Of a stretch of DNA of 10,279 nt, positions 4,849 to 10,279 are shown piece after piece. How positions within the stretch are numbered: the first letter of the stretch is position 1; every line of letters starts with the position of its first letter. A model generated the notes under the pieces. That model made no database searches, was not told where the DNA came from, and saw nothing but the letters and a program-made list of their open reading frames with translations. Origin of the DNA: Halieaceae bacterium (GTDB lineage Bacteria; Pseudomonadota; Gammaproteobacteria; Pseudomonadales; Halieaceae); the NCBI GenBank assembly GCA_011523115.1, contig WTHO01000032.1, positions 1 to 10,279 of the forward strand. The letters run 5' to 3'. The position numbers were made by a program, and so were the translations under genes.

Positions 4849-7566
4849 ATGGGTAAAGCACTGGTCATAGTGGAGTCGCCCGCCAAGGCGAAAACCATTA
4901 ACAAATATCTCGGAAAGGATTTCATCGTGAAGTCCAGTGTGGGCCACATTCGCGACCTGCCAACCTCCGGTAGCGCCAAGCCCGCAGATCCCAAGGAGCG
5001 GGCAGCGCAGGCGGCCATTACCCGAAAAATGGCACCTGATGAAAAGGCTCGTTATCAGGCGCGAAAGAAACGTGAACAACTGGTCCGCCGCATGGGTATT
5101 GATCCCGACAACGGCTGGCAGGCTCGCTACGAAATTCTTCCGGGAAAGGAGAAGGTGGTCAGTGAGCTTAAGAAGCTCGCAAAAAACAGCGACGCTATCT
5201 ATCTGGCAACCGATTTGGACCGAGAGGGAGAGGCGATCGCCTGGCATCTTCAGGAAGCCATTGGCGGTGATACGAGCCGCTATCATCGAGTGGTCTTTAA
5301 CGAAATCACCCAGAAGGCGATTCAGGCGGCCTTTGAAGCCCCCGGCGAGCTCGATACTGCGCGTGTGCATGCGCAGCAGGCGCGACGTTTCCTGGATCGC
5401 GTTGTCGGCTTTGAGGTCAGCCCACTTCTATGGTCCAAGGTGGCGAGGGGCCTATCTGCCGGTCGCGTCCAGTCCGTTGCGGTGCGATTGATCGTTGAGC
5501 GCGAGCGGGAAATCCGCGCTTTTGTCCCCGAGGAATATTGGGAAGTCCACGCCCTGCTGAAGGCGGGTGATATTGATCCGGTTCGATTTATGGTGACGCA
5601 TCGGGGCGGGGCAAAGTTCGAGCCCAAGACCCAGGCCGATGCTGAAGCGGCTGTAGAGGCCATGCAAGGGGCTGCGTTTTCGGTCACTGACCTTGAGTCG
5701 CGTAAGACCAGCTCGAAGCCCTCGGCCCCCTTTATTACCTCTACCCTGCAGCAGGCCGCGAGTACGCGAATGGGCTTTAGCGTCAAAAAAACCATGACGC
5801 TGGCACAGCGGCTGTATGAAGCGGGTTACATCACCTACATGCGAACAGACTCGACCAACCTGAGTGATGACGCGGTCAGCGCCTGTCGAAATCTGATTAA
5901 AAAGGACTTCGCCCCTGAATATCTCCCTGCGGAGCCGATTCGCTATGGCTCCCGAGAGGGTGCGCAGGAGGCCCACGAGGCGATACGCCCCTCGGATGTG
6001 ACCTTGCGAAGCAGTCTGCTCTCCGGCATGGAGCCGGATGCCGAGCGACTCTATGATTTGATTTGGCGACAGTTTGTCGCCTGTCAAATGACCCCCGCGC
6101 GTTATTTGTCGACGACCTTGGTCGTGACAGCTGCTGACTGCCGCCTGACCGCGAAGGGCCGAGTCATCGAATTTGACGGCTTCACCCGGGTGCAGCCTCC
6201 GGCGGCCCGTAAGGGAGATGATGCGGTGTTACCGCCGCTGGCGATCGGCGATGCGCTGACGGTGACGGAGTTTGACCCCAAACAGCATTTTACCAAGCCT
6301 CCGGCGAGGTACGGTGAAGCCAGTCTGGTGCGGGAGCTGGAGAAGCGGGGTATTGGGCGACCGTCCACCTATGCCGCGATTATTTCCACCATCCAGGATC
6401 GTGGCTACGTCCGGCTCGAGAACCGGCGGTTCTATGCCGAGAAGATGGGGGACATTGTCACAGAGCGCTTGCAGGATAGCTTCAGTGACTTGCTCGACTA
6501 CGGTTTCACCGCGACGATGGAAGAGCGCCTCGATGAGGTGGCCCAGGGTGCGCTGTCCTGGACGGATCTACTCAATGAGTTCTACACCGACTTCAGTGGC
6601 AAGCTCGCGCAGGCTGCTAACGACGGCCCTGATGGGATGCAGCCCAATGATCCCACGCCAACGGGTATACCCTGTGATGACTGCGGCAGGCCCATGCAAA
6701 TTCGAACCGCGAGCACGGGGGTATTCATGGGTTGCTCGGGTTATAACCTGCCGCCCAAAGAGCGCTGCAAAAATACGGTTAATCTCATCTCCGGCGACGA
6801 GGCGATCAGTGTGGACGCCGATGATGAAGCGGAGTCACGGCTGCTGCTGAGCAAGCGGCGCTGCGGTAAATGCCATACCGCCATGGACAGTTACCTGATC
6901 GATGAAAGCCGCAAGCTCCATGTCTGCGGTAACAATCCCGATTGCGACGGCTATGAGGTTGAGCAAGGCCAGTTTCGCATCAAGGGCTACGACGGCCCGG
7001 TGATTGAATGTGACAAGTGCGGCTCAGATATGCAGTTAAAGACCGGTCGCTTCGGCAAATACTTCGGTTGTAGCGAATCGTCGTGTACGAACACCCGTAA
7101 GCTCTTGCGTAATGGCGAGGTGGCGCCGCCCAAAATGGACCCGGTACCCATGCCCGAATTACAGTGCATCAAGGTTGAGGACCACTACGTCTTGCGAGAC
7201 GGCGCCTCCGGCATCTTTCTCGCTGCCAGTCAGTTTCCCAAGCACCGGGAGACCCGCCCGCCGTTTGTAGATGAGTTACTCCCGCACCAGGCCGAGATTG
7301 ATCCGAAATATCATTTTCTTTTCGATGCGCCGCTGACAGATGATCAGGGTAATCGCAGCCAAATTCGCTATAGCCGCAAGACGAAAGAACAGTATGTGAT
7401 GTCGGAGCGTGACGGCAAACCCAGCGGGTGGCGCGCGATGTTTAACGATGGCCAGTGGGTCGAAGAGGGCACCGCGAAAAAGCCGAGAGCAAAGCGCAAA
7501 ACGAAGCCGAAAGCCAAGGCGAAAGCAAAAGCCAAGGCGCCTGCGGCCGACGAGGCGATCGATTGA
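4849..7566 (+). CDS. topA: DNA topoisomerase I (type IA)
   Basis: This 905-residue enzyme relaxes negatively supercoiled DNA by cutting and passing one strand through a 5'-phosphotyrosine link. The N-terminal Toprim domain starts [16 protein letters not shown] with Glu9, and carries the metal-binding D-x-D-x-E at Asp122, Asp124 and Glu126. The catalytic tyrosine is Tyr330 in YITYMRTDS. The C-terminal region has three zinc-finger units beginning at about Cys609/612, Cys672/675 and Cys721/724, then the extra domains usual in gammaproteobacteria, and ends in a lysine/alanine-rich tail (about 877-899) that probably helps DNA binding. The length is slightly above the E. coli enzyme. The ATG fits the invariant N-terminus, although the ribosome site is weak. 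The stop overlaps the start of the DUF6586-like gene by 4 nt, suggesting translational coupling. Confidence 0.98.
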   Translation: MGKALVIVESPAKAKTINKYLGKDFIVKSSVGHIRDLPTSGSAKPADPKERAAQAAITRKMAPDEKARYQARKKREQLVRRMGIDPDNGWQARYEILPGKEKVVSELKKLAKNSDAIYLATDLDREGEAIAWHLQEAIGGDTSRYHRVVFNEITQKAIQAAFEAPGELDTARVHAQQARRFLDRVVGFEVSPLLWSKVARGLSAGRVQSVAVRLIVEREREIRAFVPEEYWEVHALLKAGDIDPVRFMVTHRGGAKFEPKTQADAEAAVEAMQGAAFSVTDLESRKTSSKPSAPFITSTLQQAASTRMGFSVKKTMTLAQRLYEAGYITYMRTDSTNLSDDAVSACRNLIKKDFAPEYLPAEPIRYGSREGAQEAHEAIRPSDVTLRSSLLSGMEPDAERLYDLIWRQFVACQMTPARYLSTTLVVTAADCRLTAKGRVIEFDGFTRVQPPAARKGDDAVLPPLAIGDALTVTEFDPKQHFTKPPARYGEASLVRELEKRGIGRPSTYAAIISTIQDRGYVRLENRRFYAEKMGDIVTERLQDSFSDLLDYGFTATMEERLDEVAQGALSWTDLLNEFYTDFSGKLAQAANDGPDGMQPNDPTPTGIPCDDCGRPMQIRTASTGVFMGCSGYNLPPKERCKNTVNLISGDEAISVDADDEAESRLLLSKRRCGKCHTAMDSYLIDESRKLHVCGNNPDCDGYEVEQGQFRIKGYDGPVIECDKCGSDMQLKTGRFGKYFGCSESSCTNTRKLLRNGEVAPPKMDPVPMPELQCIKVEDHYVLRDGASGIFLAASQFPKHRETRPPFVDELLPHQAEIDPKYHFLFDAPLTDDQGNRSQIRYSRKTKEQYVMSERDGKPSGWRAMFNDGQWVEEGTAKKPRAKRKTKPKAKAKAKAKAPAADEAID
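7510..7539 (+). repeat. In-frame 18-bp periodic repeat coding the Lys-Ala tail of TopA
   Basis: AAAGCCAAGGCG occurs at 7510-7521 and again at 7528-7539, an 18-bp period of six codons coding alternating Lys-Ala from residue 888. It looks like a small in-frame duplication, so tail length may vary between strains. Confidence 0.65.
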
Positions 7567-8018
7567 GCCACCCCCTGGCTTACGCCAACCAGTGTCTTTA
7601 CCACGCGGACATCCTGATCAGTGCCTGGCAGCACTCGGCGCAAAACAGCGAGGTGCTGGATACGCAGGTTGCGTTGGCTTTCGCGCCCCCGGTGCAGTCA
7701 AAGTTATTGGATAGCTACGGATGGCTGCTCTTGGCGGCTTGTCGAATTCGGCAGACCCCGGAGGTAGTGCCTCACTCAGTCGCACAACTTCCAGCCCTGC
7801 CAGCCGGTCTGGTTCACCCCGCTGAAGTAGAGGCCTGCGCGCAACTTGAATCCGATGGCTGGATCGCCGAGTTGCAGGCGCCCATTGAGCAGTCGGCGGT
7901 TCGCCGGTCACACAGCCTCGCGGTAGAGCAGGGGGTTTCCTGGGAGCAATTCTTGCATTGGGCTGAGCGCTTGAAAGCGCTTGCGCAACAGATCGCAGAC
8001 GGGATCGACGAGTCCTGA
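7563..8018 (+). CDS. DUF6586-like conserved protein downstream of topA
   Basis: This 151-residue protein starts at the TTG at 7563, which shares bases with the topA stop in the overlap TTGA. A GAGG ribosome site at 7552-7555 sits 7 bp upstream, which decides the start; an ATG at 7455 would lie inside topA and adds low-complexity residues from the wrong frame of its lysine tail. The product is mostly helical by eye, begins [19 protein letters not shown], and has no signal peptide, membrane segment or catalytic motif that I can see. I recall DUF6586 proteins next to topA in Pseudomonas (PA3010-type); that match is from memory and needs a profile search. The conserved link to topA suggests a role near DNA topology or its expression, but the function is unknown. 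Confidence 0.82.
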   Translation: MSHPLAYANQCLYHADILISAWQHSAQNSEVLDTQVALAFAPPVQSKLLDSYGWLLLAACRIRQTPEVVPHSVAQLPALPAGLVHPAEVEACAQLESDGWIAELQAPIEQSAVRRSHSLAVEQGVSWEQFLHWAERLKALAQQIADGIDES

Positions 8019-8090
8019 TTAAGCGTCTTGCTGTCAGTAAACCGTGCCATCGAGTGGCAGATGCGCTGTCAGAGTGTTACCGTGAAACAT

Positions 8091-8113
8091 CGCCTGCCAT
8101 CGTCGGTCAGGCG
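8091..8113 (+). other. Small inverted repeat between the DUF6586-like gene and the acidic-protein gene
   Basis: CGCCTG (8091-8096) pairs with CAGGCG (8108-8113) around an 11-nt loop, followed by the pyrimidine-rich ACTCTTCTC and then the ribosome site of the next gene. It has no clear T-run. It could be a weak attenuating hairpin or an mRNA-processing element in the 120-bp gap; no promoter is obvious here. Confidence 0.3.
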
Positions 8114-8138
8114 ACTCTTCTCACAGAGAGGTTATTGA

Positions 8139-8390
8139 GTGTCTACATCTTTACTTGAAATTGTGGATCTGGGTGATGGTGAAGTGGTGCTTCAGCGCGT
8201 CGAGGGTGACTCCGAGCCGCTGGTAAGCATCCAGTTTTCCGATGAGGCAAACGCCTACTTGATGGGAAACAACCTGGAGATTGCCAGAGTCATGATTCAG
8301 GCTGGCATTGAGGCGGCGGCGCAGTTGGCAGAGGTCAACAATATCGAAGTCGAGACCGCAGAAATGTCAGAGACCCGCACGCTGCACTGA
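8139..8390 (+). CDS. Small acidic conserved protein of unknown function
   Basis: This 83-residue protein starts at GTG 8139, supported by a strong AGAGAGG ribosome site at 8125-8131 with 7-bp spacing. It is acidic, cytosolic by appearance, and predicted from its pattern to have a short beta-rich first half (LLEIVDLGDGEVVLQRV, then LVSIQF) and a long helix near 45-65 (NLEIARVMIQAGIEAAAQL). No cysteine pair, metal site or catalytic motif is visible. Its place between a topA/DUF6586-like pair and lexA resembles the position of a small hypothetical gene (PA3009-type) in Pseudomonas, by memory and not by alignment. Function unknown. It may be co-transcribed with topA or may have its own promoter in the 120-bp gap. 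Confidence 0.85.
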   Translation: MSTSLLEIVDLGDGEVVLQRVEGDSEPLVSIQFSDEANAYLMGNNLEIARVMIQAGIEAAAQLAEVNNIEVETAEMSETRTLH

Positions 8391-8410
8391 AGTAACAGCC
8401 AGCGTTACAG

Positions 8411-8427
8411 CGGAGCAAGAGGCTCCG
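8411..8427 (+). terminator. Candidate terminator hairpin after the acidic-protein gene
   Basis: CGGAGC (8411-8416) pairs perfectly with GCTCCG (8422-8427) around a 5-nt AAGAG loop, about 20 bp after the stop codon. It is followed by TGAACTTTTC, a poor T-run. Position favours a terminator for the topA-side genes; sequence quality is moderate. Confidence 0.45.
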
Positions 8428-8431
8428 TGAA

Positions 8432-8484
8432 CTTTTCAGAGGCCCACAACGGTGGTCTCGGGGGAAGCCTCCCCCCTGAAAAAG
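8432..8484. other. Branched inverted-repeat region between convergent genes (possible two-way terminator)
   Basis: Outer arms CTTTTCAG (8432-8439) and CTGAAAAAG (8476-8484) are complementary apart from one extra A. They enclose two further hairpins: CCAC/GTGG (8444-8447 with 8452-8455) and GGGGGA/TCCCCC (8460-8465 with 8470-8475, tetraloop AGCC). The region can therefore fold as a three-way junction on either strand. It sits where transcripts from the topA side and from lexA meet, so two-way termination is the simplest role. A structured 3'-end RNA is an alternative. Confidence 0.4.
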
Positions 8485-8544
8485 CACTTGAGACAGTACA
8501 TTCAGAGTCGTGTCTAAACAAAGGCCAAGCGGCGCTCTGTTCTT

Positions 8545-9138
8545 TTACTGCTGTCGGATCACCCCCACGCTGATGCCCTCGATAGCACACTCGGTTCGCC
8601 GCAAGTCCACTACGATCGGCTCGTAATCCGCGTTCTCCGGAAGCAGCTTCAGGGTGTGTTGGCCGGCGCGCTTGAGACGCTTCACCGTCACTTCATCCTC
8701 TATTCTGGCTACTACAATCTGCCCGTCCCGGGCCGTCGAGGTGTTGTGCACGGCTAGGAGATCGCCGTCGAGAATGCCGATCTCTTTCATGCTGTCTCCG
8801 GTCACGCGCAGAAAATAGTCCGCCGGTGGGGAGAAAAACGTCGGGGAGAGCTCGCAGTAATCTTCGATGTGCTCGGTGGCCAGCACAGGAGAACCCGCGG
8901 CGACCCGACCCACAATCGGAATCCCGGTGCTTTCGGTCAAGCGGATGCCGCGAGACGCCCCCGCGATCATTTCGATAGCGCCCTTTCTGGCCAGCGCCCT
9001 GAGATGCTCTTCGGCGGCATTTGCCGACTTAAATCCCAGCTCCCGCGCGATGTCTGCGCGCGTGGGCGGATAGCCTGTATCTGCGACATATTGCCGGATC
9101 ACGTTGAGTACCTGCTCTTGTCGTGCGGTGAGCTTCAT
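8545..9138 (-). CDS. lexA: SOS response transcriptional repressor and autopeptidase
   Basis: This 197-residue LexA represses DNA-damage genes and cleaves itself when RecA filaments form on single-stranded DNA. The N-terminal winged helix-turn-helix is clear, from [11 protein letters not shown] through [13 protein letters not shown] to [12 protein letters not shown] (24-49). The autocleavage site is Ala81-Gly82 in VAAGSP, and the catalytic pair is Ser116 (in GDSM) and Lys153, each three positions earlier than in the E. coli protein. All key residues are intact. The ATG at 9138 is chosen because it gives the exact family N-terminus and has a GGAGG ribosome site; upstream ATG codons would read through the SOS boxes. 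Two SOS boxes upstream show that it represses itself. No sulA-like cell-division inhibitor gene follows it; the downstream neighbour is a convergent small gene. Confidence 0.98.
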   Translation of the reverse strand: MKLTARQEQVLNVIRQYVADTGYPPTRADIARELGFKSANAAEEHLRALARKGAIEMIAGASRGIRLTESTGIPIVGRVAAGSPVLATEHIEDYCELSPTFFSPPADYFLRVTGDSMKEIGILDGDLLAVHNTSTARDGQIVVARIEDEVTVKRLKRAGQHTLKLLPENADYEPIVVDLRRTECAIEGISVGVIRQQ

Positions 9139-9162
9139 TACCTGACCTCCCTGAAGGGTGAG

Positions 9163-9178
9163 CTGATGATATATACAG
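9163..9178. promoter_or_regulatory. SOS box 1 (LexA operator), proximal to lexA
   Basis: CTGATGATATATACAG has the CTG-N10-CAG form with an AT-rich alternating core, one half-site close to the E. coli consensus. It overlaps the predicted lexA -10 element and lies 24 bp upstream of the start codon, as expected for autorepression. Confidence 0.9.
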
Positions 9179-9194
9179 TCTGTGAATTTGTACA
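9166..9194 (-). promoter_or_regulatory. lexA promoter embedded in the two SOS boxes
   Basis: On the minus strand TGTACA (-35, 9194-9189) and TATCAT (-10, 9171-9166, one mismatch from consensus) are 17 bp apart. Both elements lie inside the two operators, so bound LexA would block polymerase. Transcription would start near 9159, leaving a leader of about 20 nt. Confidence 0.65.
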
Positions 9195-9195
9195 G
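9180..9195. promoter_or_regulatory. SOS box 2 (LexA operator), distal to lexA
   Basis: CTGTGAATTTGTACAG is a second CTG-N10-CAG operator, only 1 bp from the first, giving 17 bp centre to centre. It covers the predicted -35 of lexA and lies 74 bp upstream of the divergent channel gene. Confidence 0.88.
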
Positions 9196-9269
9196 CATCG
9201 ACCCGGCGTGGCCTGTCGGGAGCAAGAGTGCGGTAGCATACCGGCACGTCACCAACGGGACCGCGCGTA

Positions 9270-10279
9270 ATGGCATTCCTTCAGGAGCTTTTGACACCTC
9301 TGGCCGCTCTCCTTCACCTCCCTTTGGGTGTCGTTGTTTTTGCCTCCCTGATGTTGATTGGCACAGTGGGTCACTTTGTGATTTATCGAGTAGTCCGAAG
9401 ACTGACGTCGGCTGCCGACACCACTGAAACCCGATGGGACGATGTCGTGCTTTACGCCATTTTCCCGCCGATACAGTGGGTGATGTGGGTTGTCATAGGC
9501 TTGCTGTCCATCAGTCTTTTCCCCGCCCTCGACGGCATTCGCGAGGCGTTACTGAAATTGTCGGATACCGCTTTGCTGGTGCTCTTTGGTTGGCTCGCGC
9601 ATCGCCTGAGCCGGGGGATTGAAGAGGAGTTATTGGGGGAGCACCGTGGGGTGCTTGAATCCAGTGCTCGCGCCACGATCAGCGCGGTTGCCAGGCTGAG
9701 CCGCATCGTACTCTGGGTGGTCGCAGGGATCATGATTCTGCAATCCTTAGGCGTATCGGTGTCGGGCCTATTAGCGTTTGGTGGCGTGGGTGGCATCGCG
9801 GTGGGTTTTGCCGCGCGGGATTTGCTCGCTAATTTTCTCGGTGGTTTAAGTATTTTTCTGGACCGCCCCTTTGCCGTGGGGGACTGGATTCGATCGCCGG
9901 ATCGAGAGATTGAAGGTACGGTTGAGGACGTGGGCTGGCGGGTGACACGCATCCGCACTTTCGACCAGCGGCCGCTTTATGTGCCGAACTCGGTGTTCTC
10001 GACGGTGGCGATAGAGAACCCTTCCAGAATGCTGAACCGCCGTATTTACGAGACCGTCGGCATTCGCTACGACGATATCGCGGCGATGGCGGATATCGTC
10101 GCTGCCGTCAAGACGATGCTCAATGAGCACGAGGATATCGATAAGGGCAAAACGCTGATGGTGAATTTTGTCTCCCTCGGCGCTTCCTCTCTGGATTTCT
10201 TTATTTACTGCTTCACTCGCACCACAGACTGGGCGACCTACCACGGTGTCAAACAGGACGTGCTACTGAGAATCCTGCA
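9270..10279 (+). CDS. MscS-family mechanosensitive channel, YnaI-like (3' truncated by window)
   Basis: The frame is open from ATG 9270 to the window end, about 336 codons without a stop. MscS-family channels sit in the inner membrane and release solutes when turgor stretches the membrane. Three or four hydrophobic segments come first (about 11-40, 58-86, 98-112 and 144-170). They are followed by the pore helix with its Gly/Ala pattern, [17 protein letters not shown] (170-186), then the conserved [11 protein letters not shown] and the beta domain with [15 protein letters not shown] and YVPNSVF. The extra helices before the pore make it larger than simple MscS and closer to the YnaI type. The ribosome site is weak. 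It is divergent from lexA across 131 bp that contain both SOS boxes. The C-terminus lies outside the window. Confidence 0.93.
   Translation, partial: MAFLQELLTPLAALLHLPLGVVVFASLMLIGTVGHFVIYRVVRRLTSAADTTETRWDDVVLYAIFPPIQWVMWVVIGLLSISLFPALDGIREALLKLSDTALLVLFGWLAHRLSRGIEEELLGEHRGVLESSARATISAVARLSRIVLWVVAGIMILQSLGVSVSGLLAFGGVGGIAVGFAARDLLANFLGGLSIFLDRPFAVGDWIRSPDREIEGTVEDVGWRVTRIRTFDQRPLYVPNSVFSTVAIENPSRMLNRRIYETVGIRYDDIAAMADIVAAVKTMLNEHEDIDKGKTLMVNFVSLGASSLDFFIYCFTRTTDWATYHGVKQDVLLRIL

Noticed and set aside
4666..5370. Minus-strand open frame of 234 codons overlapping the topA start
   Set aside because: Its translation is irregular and Arg/Gly-rich, with no family signature, and the opposite strand codes the invariant TopA N-terminus.
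5452..6087. Minus-strand open frame of 211 codons inside topA
   Set aside because: It lies across the TopA catalytic region and has no ribosome site or motif; a shadow frame.
7455..7562. Upstream ATG extension of the DUF6586-like gene
   Set aside because: The added residues are the shifted-frame reading of the topA lysine-tail codons; the TTG at 7563 has a well-placed ribosome site.
9139..9297. Longer LexA start at 9297
   Set aside because: It would translate the SOS boxes, the promoter and the ribosome site; the family N-terminus begins exactly at 9138.
1..10279. CRISPR arrays, tRNA/rRNA genes, insertion sequences, prophage or defence genes
   Set aside because: Reading through found no regularly spaced repeats, no tRNA-like cloverleaf, no transposase or integrase, and no defence-type domains; all sizeable coding regions match housekeeping or metabolic families or are isolated hypotheticals.

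Overview
The window reads as an ordinary stretch of core chromosome from a gammaproteobacterium with moderately high GC. The topA gene has the long gammaproteobacterial C-terminal region, with three zinc fingers followed by further domains. It is followed by a DUF6586-type gene, a small acidic-protein gene and a lexA with enterobacterial-type CTG-N10-CAG SOS boxes, an arrangement I recall from the topA/lexA neighbourhood of Pseudomonas. A marine lineage such as Halieaceae is my guess from general resemblance and is not proven by the sequence.

Layout, left to right. Positions 1-252 hold the 3' end of a VWA/CoxE-like gene (+), followed by a rho-independent terminator near 365-390. Positions 439-2625 encode a lipoprotein-type PQQ-dependent quinohemoprotein alcohol dehydrogenase (+), with a copy of the 10-bp sequence GGGCCTAGGC on each side. 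Next come a SpoU/TrmH-family RNA 2'-O-methyltransferase (2690-3457, -), a small glutaredoxin-like protein (3481-3708, +), a UspA-type universal stress protein (3713-4159, -) and an unrecognised one-helix membrane protein (4235-4669, +). These short genes alternate strand with almost no spacing: 23 bp between two divergent starts and 4 bp between two convergent stops.

The right half is a DNA-topology and SOS neighbourhood. topA (4849-7566, +) has a plausible sigma-70 promoter about 100 bp upstream. It overlaps a DUF6586-like gene (7563-8018, +) by 4 nt, in a TTGA start/stop arrangement. A small acidic protein gene (8139-8390, +) follows. A structured intergenic region (8411-8484) separates it from lexA (8545-9138, -), which is convergent with the topA group. 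The lexA promoter carries two SOS boxes only 1 bp apart. A YnaI-like MscS-family channel gene (9270 to the window end, +) is divergent from lexA, shares its 131-bp upstream region, and is cut by the window edge.

I found no RNA genes, insertion sequences, CRISPR arrays, phage genes or defence systems. No gap between genes exceeds 300 bases. No convincing new multi-gene system is visible; the findings below are mainly regulatory and architectural details.
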